Notes under the pieces: model-generated
The model's input: the letters and a program-made list of their open reading frames with translations, nothing else
Database searches by the model: none
Told to the model about the DNA's origin: nothing
Made by a program: the position numbers and the translations under genes
In this document: one piece after another, positions 17,894 through 27,404 of the stretch
Layout of the letters: every line of letters begins with the position of its first letter
How positions within the stretch are numbered: the first letter of the stretch is position 1
Origin: Thermaerobacillus caldiproteolyticus
Lineage (GTDB): Bacteria > Bacillota > Bacilli > Bacillales > Anoxybacillaceae
Reading direction: 5' to 3'
DNA length: 64,000 nucleotides
Assembly: GCF_013761245.1 (NCBI RefSeq)
Contig: NZ_JACDUT010000008.1
Span: forward strand, 62,001-126,000

Positions 17894-17933
17894 ATTTACT
17901 CGATATATCTTTTTTCAAAGAAATCGAGTAAAT
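17894..17933 (-). terminator. Rho-independent terminator of the glyoxylate cluster
   Basis: ATTTACTCGAT (17894-17904) pairs perfectly with ATCGAGTAAAT (17923-17933) and is followed on the minus strand by a TTTTTT run. It begins right after the stop of the IclR gene. Confidence 0.85.
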
Positions 17934-17934
17934 C

Positions 17935-18714
17935 TTATTCATTAATTTCGCTCGTATATCCAAGCCTTGCTGAAATTTGTTTGCCGATTTGCAGCATCCG
18001 CGTTTGAAGTTGTTCGATTCGTTCATCCGTCATACGAATTGTTGGCCCAGAAACACTAACAGCCGCAATGACTCTTCCTAAATGGTCAAAGATAGGTACT
18101 GCAATACATCTAATTCCGTATTCATTTTCTTCTAAGTCAAGCGCATACCCTTGCTGCTTCACTTGAATCAGTTCTTTGAGGAACTCATCCTTGTCAGTAA
18201 TGGTTTTATCTGTATGCATCGGCATTCCCTTACGTTCAAGAATATCTAACACAACATTATACGGTAAATGAGCAAGGATAGCTTTTCCCACTGCGGTGCA
18301 ATGCATCGGAGCCCTTTTTCCAACTTTAGAATGCATGCGTAAGGTTTCGGTTCCTTCTAATTTTTCGATATAGATAACTTCCCCTTGATCATATACAACA
18401 AGATGGATAACTTCATTCGTTTCACTTTCCAGCTCCTGCAAGTATGGTTTTGCCTCTTTTCTCAGATCGATTGATTCCAGCAACTTTGAACTAATCTCTA
18501 AAAATTTATAGCCAAGCTTATAACGATCTGTTTCTTTATCTTGCTCAATATATCCATACTGAACAAGAGTTGACAGGATTCGATAAACAGAGCTTTTATT
18601 AATATCCATTTGTTTGGAGATTTCTGTAACTCCTAAACCGTCCTTTTTCGAACTTACTATACTAATTATATCCAATGCTCGGCTTACAGACTTTACCATA
18701 TTATCTCTTTCCAT
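17935..18714 (-). CDS. IclR-family transcriptional regulator (probable regulator of glycolate/glyoxylate genes)
   Basis: A 259-residue IclR protein: winged helix-turn-helix at about residues 6-66 (VTEISKQMDINKSSVYRILS), then the effector-binding domain with APMHCTAVGKAILAHLP and GIRCIAVPIFDHLGRVIAAV. The ATG at 18714 follows AGAGGTGAG. It is the last gene of the row glcE-F-D, glcB, malic enzyme, FAH, and is followed by a terminator. IclR relatives control glyoxylate and aromatic pathways, so it most likely senses glyoxylate or a related acid (inference). The palindromes upstream of glcE and glcB are its probable targets. Confidence 0.9.
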   Translation of the reverse strand: MERDNMVKSVSRALDIISIVSSKKDGLGVTEISKQMDINKSSVYRILSTLVQYGYIEQDKETDRYKLGYKFLEISSKLLESIDLRKEAKPYLQELESETNEVIHLVVYDQGEVIYIEKLEGTETLRMHSKVGKRAPMHCTAVGKAILAHLPYNVVLDILERKGMPMHTDKTITDKDEFLKELIQVKQQGYALDLEENEYGIRCIAVPIFDHLGRVIAAVSVSGPTIRMTDERIEQLQTRMLQIGKQISARLGYTSEINE

Positions 18715-18778
18715 AATCCGCTCACCTCTAGGTTATTTATATATTATAACACATCGTCACCGGGCATTTGATAGGTCA

Positions 18779-19558
18779 CTAAAAAATTTTGGCGCTTTCC
18801 TTCGCAGCTACAAACGTATTTCGAAGAATTCCAATCTCTTTAATCTCGCATTCAATTACATCTCCTGCCCCTACGAACTCTGCTCCCACTGGACTTCCCG
18901 TTAAGATGACATCTCCCGGCTTCAGTGTCATTACATTCGTAAGATAGGAGATCATTTTATGAATTGGTATAATCATTAATTCAGTTGGACTGTTTTGTTT
19001 CTCAACGCCGTTAAGCGTTGCTGTAACATTCACATTAAAGGGATTAAGCTCTGTTTCAATAACAGGGCCTAATGGAGTAAATGTGTCAAACGCTTTACCG
19101 ATTGTCCAATGGCCATCCTGATGGAAATATTGAGGGGCAGTTACGTCGTTTCCGATGGTATAACCAAACACATAATCTAAAGCCTCAGATTCAGGAACAT
19201 TTTTTGCTTCTTTCCCAATAACGATTGCTAATTCTGATTCGAACTTAACTTGATCAATACCTCTTGGAATGACAATTTCTTCTTCAGGTCCAATCACTGA
19301 CGATGTTGGTTTAAAGAAAAATACTGGAATTTTCGGGAATTCATCAGGAAGATCTTCAACTTTTGAAACGTAGTTTGCACCGATCCCAATGATTTGGTTC
19401 GGCTCTAAAGGTGCGAGAAGTTTTACCTCGCCTTTAGGGAATGTTTTTCCCGTATACTCCCAATCCCCAAAAATATCTCCCTTAATTTCTCTTATAGTAC
19501 CATCTGCTATTACACCTGCATAAACTTCAGCATTTACGGTGAATCTCGTAAATTTCAT
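18779..19558 (-). CDS. Fumarylacetoacetate hydrolase (FAH) family protein
   Basis: A 259-residue FAH-family enzyme. The metal ligands are Glu107 and Glu109 in FESELAIVIG and Asp138 in GYTIGNDVTA; the loop GIGANYVSKVEDLP and the C-terminal LTNVMTLKPGDVILTGSPVG are typical. Members hydrolyse acylpyruvates, decarboxylate oxaloacetate or hydrate 2-oxo-dienoates. Next to malate synthase and malic enzyme, an oxaloacetate decarboxylase or acylpyruvase role would make sense, but this is inference. It follows the malic enzyme by 13 bases and is co-transcribed with it. Confidence 0.88.
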   Translation of the reverse strand: MKFTRFTVNAEVYAGVIADGTIREIKGDIFGDWEYTGKTFPKGEVKLLAPLEPNQIIGIGANYVSKVEDLPDEFPKIPVFFFKPTSSVIGPEEEIVIPRGIDQVKFESELAIVIGKEAKNVPESEALDYVFGYTIGNDVTAPQYFHQDGHWTIGKAFDTFTPLGPVIETELNPFNVNVTATLNGVEKQNSPTELMIIPIHKMISYLTNVMTLKPGDVILTGSPVGAEFVGAGDVIECEIKEIGILRNTFVAAKESAKIF

Positions 19559-19571
19559 CGAACGACTCCTC

Positions 19572-20774
19572 TCAAACTGGTTCTAAATCTATTTTACGGG
19601 CAACTCCCGTTTTTATAGCTGCATCAGCAACAGCATACGCCACTGCTTCTACAACTCTTTTATCAAGCGCATGCGGAATCACATAATCACTGCTAAGTTC
19701 TTCAGGCTCGATTAAGTTGGCAATTGCATAAACAGCCGCCAACTTCATTTCTTCATTAATTTCAGAAGCCAATACCCGCAATGCTCCTTTAAAAACCCCC
19801 GGGAATGCAAGCACATTATTTATTTGATTCTGCATATCTGAGCGGCCTGTTCCAACGACAGCTGCTCCGGCTGCCTTTGCAACCTCTGGCATTATTTCTG
19901 GGACCGGGTTTGCCATCGCAAAAACAATCGCGTCTTTGTTCATCGACTTCACCATCTCTGGCGTTACCGCTTCAGCTACAGATACACCAATAAACACGTC
20001 AGCACCTTTTATTACTTCATGTAATTTTCCTTTAACGTTGCTTTTATTAGTGATTTCAGAAACAAATTCTTTCATTGGATTCATCCCATTTTGGCGTCCC
20101 TTATAAATAGCTCCCTTTGAATCACACAGGATGATATCTTGGACACCCATATTTACAAGCAATTTAGCAATTGCGATGCCAGCAGCGCCAGCCCCATTTA
20201 CAACAACCTTCGTGTCTTCAATGCGCTTGTTCACAACCTTTAACGCATTAATTAGCCCAGCCGCTGTCACAATTGCTGTTCCATGCTGGTCATCATGAAA
20301 AACAGGAATATTCATTTCTCTTTTTAATCGTTCTTCAATAATGAAACAATTCGGTGCTGAAATGTCTTCTAAATTAATTCCACCAAAAGTTGGTTCTAGT
20401 GATTTTACAATTTGAATGATTTGTTCTGGATCATTGGTGTTTAAACAAATCGGGAATGCATCAATGCCAGCGAATACTTTAAATAAAGCTGCTTTTCCTT
20501 CCATTACCGGCATCGCCGCTCCACCACCAATATTCCCTAAACCTAATACCGCAGACCCATCGGAAACAACCGCTACTAAATTCCCTTTAATGGTATAATC
20601 ATAAATCTTTTCTGGATTCTGGTAAATTTCTTTACAAGGCTCTGCTACCCCTGGAGAATAGACTAAACTCAAATCATTCACATCTTCCACAGAAACCTTA
20701 ACACCCACACTTAATTTTCCTTTAAACCGCTTATGAAGTTCTAGCGACTTTTCCCGAAGGTTTTGCATAGCCAC
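19572..20774 (-). CDS. NAD(P)-dependent malic enzyme
   Basis: A 400-residue short-form (bacterial) malic enzyme that oxidatively decarboxylates malate to pyruvate and CO2. Visible motifs are LVYSPGVAEPCKEI with the catalytic Tyr, GNIGGGAAMPVMEGKAALFK with the catalytic Lys, FHDDQHGTAIVTAAGLINAL for metal binding and the dinucleotide fold VVNGAGAAGIAIAKLL near 192-207. Lying between malate synthase and an FAH protein, it probably drains malate made from glyoxylate to pyruvate. Whether NAD or NADP is preferred cannot be read reliably. There is a terminator hairpin between this gene and glcB, so it may depend on read-through or a weak promoter. Confidence 0.93.
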   Translation of the reverse strand: MAMQNLREKSLELHKRFKGKLSVGVKVSVEDVNDLSLVYSPGVAEPCKEIYQNPEKIYDYTIKGNLVAVVSDGSAVLGLGNIGGGAAMPVMEGKAALFKVFAGIDAFPICLNTNDPEQIIQIVKSLEPTFGGINLEDISAPNCFIIEERLKREMNIPVFHDDQHGTAIVTAAGLINALKVVNKRIEDTKVVVNGAGAAGIAIAKLLVNMGVQDIILCDSKGAIYKGRQNGMNPMKEFVSEITNKSNVKGKLHEVIKGADVFIGVSVAEAVTPEMVKSMNKDAIVFAMANPVPEIMPEVAKAAGAAVVGTGRSDMQNQINNVLAFPGVFKGALRVLASEINEEMKLAAVYAIANLIEPEELSSDYVIPHALDKRVVEAVAYAVADAAIKTGVARKIDLEPV

Positions 20775-20800
20775 AGCTCCCTATATAAAAAAATAATTTT

Positions 20801-20838
20801 ATAACAGGGCACCCTAACTGATTAGAATGCCCTGTTAT
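20801..20838 (-). terminator. Terminator between glcB and the malic enzyme gene
   Basis: ATAACAGGGCA (20801-20811) and TGCCCTGTTAT (20828-20838) form a perfect 11-bp stem, followed on the minus strand by AAAATTATTTTTTTA. It would end or attenuate the glcB transcript before the malic enzyme gene. Confidence 0.8.
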
Positions 20839-20850
20839 ATACGGATACGG

Positions 20851-23031
20851 CTACTGTTTTACAGCAAATTTAGCCTTTGCCTCTAAGCGGCGGCGGTGCA
20901 GTATCGGCTCAGTGTAACCATTTGGCTGCTCATAACCTTTGAAAATCAAATCGCAAGCAGCCTGAAATGCCACCGAGTTATCAAAGTCTTTAGACATTGG
21001 TTGATATGCTGGATCGCCGGCGTTTTGCTCATCGACCACTTTTGCCATACGCTTTAATGTCTCAAGCACCTGTTCCTTCGTACAAATTCCGTGGTGAAGC
21101 CAGTTAGCAATGTGTTGGCTGGAAATTCTCAGTGTAGCGCGATCTTCCATCAGTCCCACATTATTAATATCAGGCACTTTTGAGCAGCCAATTCCTTGCT
21201 CCACCCAGCGAACAACATATCCTAATATGCCCTGAACATTGTTGTCTAGTTCCTGCTGAATTTCTTCAGGGCTCCATTGAGGATTTTCAGCAACTGGAAT
21301 TTGGAGAATATCATCTCGGAAATCTTTAAATTCTTTTCCTAATTCGTTTTGTACTTTTGTTACATCGATTTGATGATAATGAAGAGCATGCAATACTGCC
21401 GCAGTTAGCGAAGGTACCCATGCCGTATTGGCACCTGCTTGAAGCTGGCTGCCTTTTTGTTTCAGCATCTCTGCCATCATATCCGGCATCGCCCACATTC
21501 CTTTTCCAATTTGAGCACGGCCTTGGAAACCGGTGGCAAGGCCAATATTTACATTGGATTTCTCGTAGCCTTGCAGCCATTTTGATGTTTTCATATCATT
21601 TTTTCGAATCATCGGTCCGGCTTCCATGGAAGTATGGATTTCATCGCCAGTTCGATCTAAGAAACCAGTATTAATAAACACAATGCGGTCTCTTACTTCG
21701 TAAATGCAGTTTTTCAAGTTCAGCGTTGTGCGGCGCTCCTCGTCCATGACGCCGATTTTAATTGTATTTCGCTCCAGCCCAAGCATGTCTTCAACACGAT
21801 CAAACAACTCATTGGCAAAAGCTACTTCTGCTGAACCATGCATTTTCGGCTTAACAATATATATTGATCCTTTAGAAGAATTTTTATAACGGCCATTTCC
21901 TAATAAATCATGTTTTGCAATTAAACTTGTGACAACCGCATCCAAAATTCCTTCAAAAATTTCCTGTCCATCCTGATCTAACACCGCATTATTCGTCATC
22001 AAATGTCCAACGTTGCGGACGAACATGAGTGAACGGCCCGGCAATGTCAATTCTTCTCCATTCGGCGTTGTATAAATGCGGTCAGGATTGAGCGTGCGCG
22101 TTATTGTTTTATTGCCTTTTGCGAATGTCGCTGTCAAGTCTCCTTTCATTAAACCCAGCAAGTTACGGTATACATGCACCTTGTCCTCCGCATCGACGGC
22201 AGCGACAGAGTCTTCGCAGTCTATAATCGTCGTCACCGCTGCTTCCAATAAAATATCTTTCACACCCGCCGCATCTGTCTTGCCAACAGGATGACTGCGA
22301 TCGATTTGGATTTCAATATGCAATCCGTTATTTCTCAGCAAGATTGCCGATGGGGCTTCCGGATTTCCTTGATAGCCGACAAATTTTTCCTCATCTTGAA
22401 GGCTCGTCGTCTGGTCTCCCTTGACCGAAACAGACAATTTTCCATCGACGACGGCGTACTTGACAGCATCTCTATAAGAGTATTCGTTTAACGGTACAGC
22501 TTGATCAAGAAATTGCTTTGCATAGGCAATCACTTTCTCGCCGCGGACTGGGTTGTAATGATCCTTGCGTTGGGCGCCATCTTCTTCGCTGACCGCATCC
22601 GTCCCGTAAAGCGCATCATAAAGACTTCCCCAACGCGCATTCGCTGCGTTCAGCGCATAGCGGGCATTGCTTGCCGGGACAACTAACTGTGGACCAGCTT
22701 GTAAAGCGATCTCATCGTCTACTCCTTCAGTCGTAATTTGAAAATCTTCTACTTCCGGTTCTAAATAACCAATCTCCTGCAAAAATGATTTATACTTATT
22801 GAAATCCAAATTTTTTCTATGCTTCCGGTGCCATTCGTTGAGCTTTTCTTGAATTTCATCGCGGCGGGCAAGCAGTGCCTTGTTTTTCGGCGTCAACTCT
22901 TTTACTAACGTTTCTAAATCCGCCCAGAACTGTCCGCTGTCTACTCCGCTTTGAGGAAGAACCTCCGTATTGATAAACTCATAGAAAATGCGGGCGACTT
23001 GAAGGTTGCCTACTTTCATATAGTCTTGCAT
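20851..23031 (-). CDS. glcB: Malate synthase G
   Basis: A 726-residue malate synthase of the long monomeric G type (E. coli GlcB is 723 residues). It condenses glyoxylate with acetyl-CoA to malate. Conserved blocks include [18 protein letters not shown] with the glyoxylate-binding Arg, [20 protein letters not shown], the [17 protein letters not shown] stretch and [20 protein letters not shown] with the catalytic Asp. The ATG at 23031 follows GGAGGAAAT. It has its own upstream region with a 23-bp palindrome at 23113-23135, 82 bases before the start. Type G fits use of glycolate rather than acetate (no isocitrate lyase is in the window). Confidence 0.97.
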   Translation of the reverse strand: MQDYMKVGNLQVARIFYEFINTEVLPQSGVDSGQFWADLETLVKELTPKNKALLARRDEIQEKLNEWHRKHRKNLDFNKYKSFLQEIGYLEPEVEDFQITTEGVDDEIALQAGPQLVVPASNARYALNAANARWGSLYDALYGTDAVSEEDGAQRKDHYNPVRGEKVIAYAKQFLDQAVPLNEYSYRDAVKYAVVDGKLSVSVKGDQTTSLQDEEKFVGYQGNPEAPSAILLRNNGLHIEIQIDRSHPVGKTDAAGVKDILLEAAVTTIIDCEDSVAAVDAEDKVHVYRNLLGLMKGDLTATFAKGNKTITRTLNPDRIYTTPNGEELTLPGRSLMFVRNVGHLMTNNAVLDQDGQEIFEGILDAVVTSLIAKHDLLGNGRYKNSSKGSIYIVKPKMHGSAEVAFANELFDRVEDMLGLERNTIKIGVMDEERRTTLNLKNCIYEVRDRIVFINTGFLDRTGDEIHTSMEAGPMIRKNDMKTSKWLQGYEKSNVNIGLATGFQGRAQIGKGMWAMPDMMAEMLKQKGSQLQAGANTAWVPSLTAAVLHALHYHQIDVTKVQNELGKEFKDFRDDILQIPVAENPQWSPEEIQQELDNNVQGILGYVVRWVEQGIGCSKVPDINNVGLMEDRATLRISSQHIANWLHHGICTKEQVLETLKRMAKVVDEQNAGDPAYQPMSKDFDNSVAFQAACDLIFKGYEQPNGYTEPILHRRRLEAKAKFAVKQ

Positions 23032-23112
23032 AAAAACATTTCCTCCTTTTCATAATGATCAATTTAGTGAGAGTACTTGTTTGTGCGGCAGAAAAAACGG
23101 TCTTTGTTTGTT

Positions 23113-23135
23113 ATTACAAAACACTGTTTTGTAAT
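23113..23135. promoter_or_regulatory. Palindromic operator upstream of glcB
   Basis: ATTACAAAACA (23113-23123), one central C, and TGTTTTGTAAT (23125-23135) form a perfect 11-1-11 palindrome. A one-base loop and lack of a T tract argue against a terminator. Its core AAACACTGTTT matches the AAACACCGTTT core of the palindrome upstream of glcE, suggesting a shared repressor site, most simply for the IclR protein of this cluster. Confidence 0.65.
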
Positions 23136-23197
23136 TTGTTTAAAAAATAATATCACAGAGCCAAAATTATTTCAATAATTTTCTTAAAATTAATTTT

Positions 23198-24676
23198 TTA
23201 TAAAATTTTATGCTTTGATGATGTTATCACTTCTTTCATCCCTTTCTTTACTTCTACACAGCGTCCCGGTGTCGGAAATAATTTTCCGGCGTTTAATAGA
23301 TTTTTAGGGTTGAACACATCACGAATATCCGTCTGCGCGATAATTTCTTCATCGTTGAAAATAAAGAGCATTTCTTCTCTTTTCTCAATTCCAACCCCAT
23401 GCTCACCTGTAATCGACCCGCCAACATCAGCACATACTTGCAAACATGCACTTCCAGCCTCTAGTGCCTTTTCGGTTTCGCCCGGTTTTCTCGCATCAAA
23501 AAGCACAAGCGGATGAAGATTTCCGTCTCCGGCATGAAAAATATTAGCGATGCGCAGACCATACTTTTCACTAATTTGGTTGATTCTACTCAACACTTCA
23601 GGCAGTTTGCTTCGCGGAATAACCCCGTCTTGTACTAAATAGTCCGGAGAAATAGCTCCCATTGCCCCAAATCCTGTTTTGCGATTCGCCCACCATCTTG
23701 CTCTTTCTTGCTCATCTTGGGCTACTTTCACTTCACGAACATTTCTACTTTTACATACTTGCAAAATTTGATGAATCTGTTCATCGATACCGGCAGAAAT
23801 TCCATCAACTTCAATAAGCAATAGCGCTTCGATGTCCTTAGGGTGACCTACAGGAAACGCAGCAGCTTCAACACCTTCAATGGCTATTTTATCCATCATT
23901 TCAAGGGCAGCCGGAACAATACCTGCTGAGATGATGTCAGATACGGCTTGGCTTGCATCTAAAACCTTATCAAAATAAGCCAACACCGTTTGTTTTGCTT
24001 CGGGGTTTTTCAAAATTCGAACCGTTATTTTTGTAACAATCCCCAGCGTCCCTTCTGATCCTGTTAATAGTCCCAGTAAATCATATCCAGGCGGATCAAG
24101 GATCCCATTTTTTCCAATTTCAATGATTTCTCCGTTTGGCAAAACAACCTCTAGCCCTAGAATATGGTTCGTGGTAACGCCGTATTTAAGGCAGTGTGCT
24201 CCTCCAGCATTTTCAGCGACATTTCCACCGATCGTACAGCAATACTGGCTCGAAGGATCTGGTGCATAATAGTATCCTTTATCAGAAATGGAGTTCGTCA
24301 GCTTAATGTTGACAAAACCCGGTTCTACCACAGCACGTCTATTCTCTAGATCAACACTTAATAAACGCTTCATTCTTACTAAACTAATAATAACCTCGCC
24401 ATTTAGCGGAATAGCCCCGCCACTTAGACCTGTACCGGCTCCACGAGCAAGGAAGGGCAAATTATTTTCGTGGCAATATTTCACAACATTTGCGACTTCT
24501 TGTGTGTTTTTTGGAAAAACAACCGCTTTAGGCAAATGCCTATGAATCGTAAAGCCATCACAATCATACGCCAGCAAATCTTCTTTTTTGTAAAGAATCG
24601 ACTGAGCCCCACCAACAATATTTGCTAGATTTTTTATATGTTTATCTTTTGTTTCGACCTCTTTTGCTACCGCCAT
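23198..24676 (-). CDS. glcD: Glycolate oxidase, FAD-linked subunit GlcD
   Basis: A 492-residue FAD-binding_4 / FAD-oxidase_C protein, catalytic subunit of the three-part glycolate oxidase (dehydrogenase). The FAD-binding motif LPFLARGAGTGLSGGAIPLN lies near residues 73-92 and the C-terminal GSITGEHGVGIEKREEM is the family hallmark. It oxidises glycolate to glyoxylate with electrons passing through GlcF to the quinone pool. Its start overlaps the stop of glcF by one base. Related D-lactate dehydrogenases share this fold, but the GlcE-GlcF-GlcD gene set next to malate synthase G supports glycolate. Confidence 0.93.
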   Translation of the reverse strand: MAVAKEVETKDKHIKNLANIVGGAQSILYKKEDLLAYDCDGFTIHRHLPKAVVFPKNTQEVANVVKYCHENNLPFLARGAGTGLSGGAIPLNGEVIISLVRMKRLLSVDLENRRAVVEPGFVNIKLTNSISDKGYYYAPDPSSQYCCTIGGNVAENAGGAHCLKYGVTTNHILGLEVVLPNGEIIEIGKNGILDPPGYDLLGLLTGSEGTLGIVTKITVRILKNPEAKQTVLAYFDKVLDASQAVSDIISAGIVPAALEMMDKIAIEGVEAAAFPVGHPKDIEALLLIEVDGISAGIDEQIHQILQVCKSRNVREVKVAQDEQERARWWANRKTGFGAMGAISPDYLVQDGVIPRSKLPEVLSRINQISEKYGLRIANIFHAGDGNLHPLVLFDARKPGETEKALEAGSACLQVCADVGGSITGEHGVGIEKREEMLFIFNDEEIIAQTDIRDVFNPKNLLNAGKLFPTPGRCVEVKKGMKEVITSSKHKIL

Positions 24677-26034
24677 TACTTAACCTCCTTTAAGCTGTCT
24701 TCTTTTTGATATGCCCAGTCTAGTAACTGAACGGTATGAACAATTTTTTGATTTCTTCCGTATTTTAGGACTCCCATTGCCATCTGAAGCATACAGCCGG
24801 GATTGCCCATTGAAATGATTTCCACATCTTCAGGAACATTCTGCATTTTACTTTGGAGTACGGCTTCAGCCATTTCTGGATGGGTAATATTGTAAATACC
24901 AGCACTTCCACAGCAGCGGTCAGCATTTGGCATATGAACCATTTCCACCCCAGGAATGCTAAGCAGGATATCGCGCGGCTCCTGACGCACTCCTTGACCA
25001 TGTGCTAAGTGACACGCATCATGATACGTAATCCGCGTCTTTATTTCTGCTTTTGGCTTTTCATATCCTGTGTCATGAAGATATTTGGAAATGTCTTCTA
25101 CCTTTGAAGAAAACTTTTCTGCTTTCTCACGCCACTTTGGGTCTTCACGGAACAATTCTGGATATTCCTTCAACATACATCCGCAGCCAGCTGCGTTAAC
25201 AATGACTCGATCAACATCTTTAAACGCTTCAATATTCTGCTTCGCAAGCTTTCTTCCCGTTTCACGGTCACCCGCATGAACATGCAGTGCTCCACAACAC
25301 GTTTGATTTTGCGGGATGATAACGTCATTTCCATTACGTGTTAATACATTAATCGTAGCTTCATTAATATCACTGAACATCACATCCATCACACAGCCGG
25401 TTAAAAGTGCAACAGTCCGCCTTGTTTCCCCTTTTGCTTTAATGACACCCGCATGTTTGTATTTTTTGCGCACTGGCTGCTTGACTTTGGGCAAAATCGC
25501 TTCCATCTCCACTAAATGTTTCGGCATGATATTGATAAGCCGCGTTTTGCGCGCCACCTTTTGCAATCCGCTCTTTTGATAAAATTTCAACAAACTGCTT
25601 AATAGATGCAGACGACTTGGATGCGGAAATACTCCTTCAAGGAAAAATCTGCTTACAGCTCCTTTCCAGCCGGTTAATGGCAGCGCTTGGCGAATTTGGC
25701 CTCGTGCCTCTTCGATGAGCCCTCCGACATCGACATCAGCAGGGCAGGCGGTGGTACATGCACGGCAATCGAGACAGGCAAAAACCGGATCTGCAAAAGC
25801 TTCATTGACTTCAAGCTTTCCTTCAGCAACCGATTTAATAAGATGGACACGTCCGCGGGGAGAATGCTGTTCCTGACCTGTTTGCTCATAAGTTGGGCAT
25901 GATTCCAAGCACATTCCGCAATGAACACAATCTGCCCATTTGTTTTCATCCGGCAGGTCGCTCCAAAGATAGTTTCCTAATCTATTGATTGTACATGCTG
26001 GTTCTTGCTTTAAATCACTTTCTCTTAAACTCAC
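24676..26034 (-). CDS. glcF: Glycolate oxidase, iron-sulfur subunit GlcF
   Basis: A 452-residue electron-transfer subunit. Two 4Fe-4S clusters are seen: Cys36/39/42/46 (CVHCGMCLESCP) and Cys87/90/93/97 (CLDCRACTTACP). Two CCG domains follow, with TCCGALHVHAGD and DRCCGSAGIYN. It accepts electrons from the flavin subunits and passes them to membrane quinone. It begins one base after the glcE stop and overlaps glcD by one base, so E, F and D are translated as a coupled unit and probably made in equal amounts. Confidence 0.93.
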   Translation of the reverse strand: MSLRESDLKQEPACTINRLGNYLWSDLPDENKWADCVHCGMCLESCPTYEQTGQEQHSPRGRVHLIKSVAEGKLEVNEAFADPVFACLDCRACTTACPADVDVGGLIEEARGQIRQALPLTGWKGAVSRFFLEGVFPHPSRLHLLSSLLKFYQKSGLQKVARKTRLINIMPKHLVEMEAILPKVKQPVRKKYKHAGVIKAKGETRRTVALLTGCVMDVMFSDINEATINVLTRNGNDVIIPQNQTCCGALHVHAGDRETGRKLAKQNIEAFKDVDRVIVNAAGCGCMLKEYPELFREDPKWREKAEKFSSKVEDISKYLHDTGYEKPKAEIKTRITYHDACHLAHGQGVRQEPRDILLSIPGVEMVHMPNADRCCGSAGIYNITHPEMAEAVLQSKMQNVPEDVEIISMGNPGCMLQMAMGVLKYGRNQKIVHTVQLLDWAYQKEDSLKEVK

Positions 26035-26035
26035 G

Positions 26036-27367
26036 TCATATCCCCCCTACAAACCGTTTATGATTAAGAACTCTGTTTGGATCTATCTTCGATTTAATTC
26101 CTTCTAATAGGAAGAAATACGATGGTTTTTCTCCCCAAACGTCTACTTTCTGACGGAGCGAAAGAGGCAAATGTTTCACAATCACGTATCCCCCCAGTCG
26201 TGTAACAAAATCTCTTAGCTGATTGATTGCGGATACGATATCTTCGTTTGCGCCTTTTAAATATACTTGACACAATCCGTGACCTAGTCCACCATGAGCT
26301 GCGACCGCTACATTGTAGGAATCTTGTAAGATTTGGCTTTCTTTTATGACTTGGAGAACATCGAGATTGACTACACCTATTTTCAAAGCTGCCTCTATTT
26401 CTTCACTAACAACATACTTTGTACCATTCGGCCCGATTCTATAAAATTGCTCCCAAAACGACTGGGCTTCTGTTTGTTGAAAAATCGTCATTTTTGTTTT
26501 CGCAGGTTGAATGTTTTTTACAAAATCCTCTTGGTAATGGACCGAACTTTCGACATCTTCAAAACTAATCGCCAATGTATAAAGATTTTGCCCCATTACC
26601 CTTTCTGATAAAGATGGACTTAACAACTCAAGAGATGTAGGCTCCATCATTGAATCTAAAAATTTGATGACAAATGATCGAATCTCCTCAAGATTCTCTT
26701 CTAGGAAAGATAGTAAAATAAGACTTTCATACTTTGGCAGCGGCCGAAGCTTCAGTGTCACTTCCGATATGACTCCTAGCGTACCCATTGAACCGATAAA
26801 TAGTTTGTTCATATCATAGCCGGCAACATTTTTTACCACCCTTCCACCTGTCCGAATCACTGTTCCATTCGGATAAACCACTCTTATTCCAATCACTGCG
26901 TCTCTGGCAGATCCATAACCAAGGCGTTTGGGACCGCTTTCATTCGCTGCAATGATTCCTCCAATTGTTGCATACTCCGGCCAGGCAGGGTCTAGTGAAA
27001 TTTTTTGATGATATTTTGACAAATACTCTTGCAATTCTTTAAAAGGTGTACCTGACTTAACTGTTAATGTCATGTCGCCAACTGTATGTTCTACAATTCC
27101 TGTATAATCCGCTAATGAGAGTAAGATGTCAGCAGATTCAATCAGCCCGCCGAACCCTCTTTTCGTTCCTCCTCCAACAATCGAAATGGTTTTTCCATTA
27201 TCGTTGGCGTATTTCAAGACGGTTGCGATTTCCTCTTCTGATTTCGGATATACAGTCACTCTCCCATCATTTCCTAGCGGATGATTTTCACTTCCGGATG
27301 CTCGAATTTGTTGTTCAGGTAGAATAGACATTAATTCTGTTAAAAGTTCTGTAGCGATCAACACCAA
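26036..27367 (-). CDS. glcE: Glycolate oxidase, FAD-binding subunit GlcE
   Basis: A 443-residue FAD-binding protein with the motif SIVGGGTKRGFGG near residues 60-72 and the later block MGTLGVISEVTLKLRPLP. At 443 residues it is longer than E. coli GlcE (350), carrying an extended C-terminal FAD-oxidase-like part. It is the accessory flavin subunit of the glycolate oxidase. First gene of the E-F-D unit. The start region contains TTG, GTG and TTG in succession after AGGGGGT; the third codon (27361) has the best spacing, so the true start may be two codons inside the coordinates given. A palindromic operator lies 23 bases upstream. Confidence 0.88.
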   Translation of the reverse strand: MVLIATELLTELMSILPEQQIRASGSENHPLGNDGRVTVYPKSEEEIATVLKYANDNGKTISIVGGGTKRGFGGLIESADILLSLADYTGIVEHTVGDMTLTVKSGTPFKELQEYLSKYHQKISLDPAWPEYATIGGIIAANESGPKRLGYGSARDAVIGIRVVYPNGTVIRTGGRVVKNVAGYDMNKLFIGSMGTLGVISEVTLKLRPLPKYESLILLSFLEENLEEIRSFVIKFLDSMMEPTSLELLSPSLSERVMGQNLYTLAISFEDVESSVHYQEDFVKNIQPAKTKMTIFQQTEAQSFWEQFYRIGPNGTKYVVSEEIEAALKIGVVNLDVLQVIKESQILQDSYNVAVAAHGGLGHGLCQVYLKGANEDIVSAINQLRDFVTRLGGYVIVKHLPLSLRQKVDVWGEKPSYFFLLEGIKSKIDPNRVLNHKRFVGGI

Positions 27368-27389
27368 TACCCCCTAACGTTTCGTAATA

Positions 27390-27404
27390 AGAAACACCGT
27401 TTCT
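27390..27404. promoter_or_regulatory. Palindromic operator upstream of glcE
   Basis: AGAAAC-ACC-GTTTCT is a perfect 6-3-6 dyad, 23 bases before the glcE start. Its core AAACACCGTTT differs at one base from the core of the 23-bp palindrome before glcB. Position next to the ribosome binding site fits a repressor site. Confidence 0.6.
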
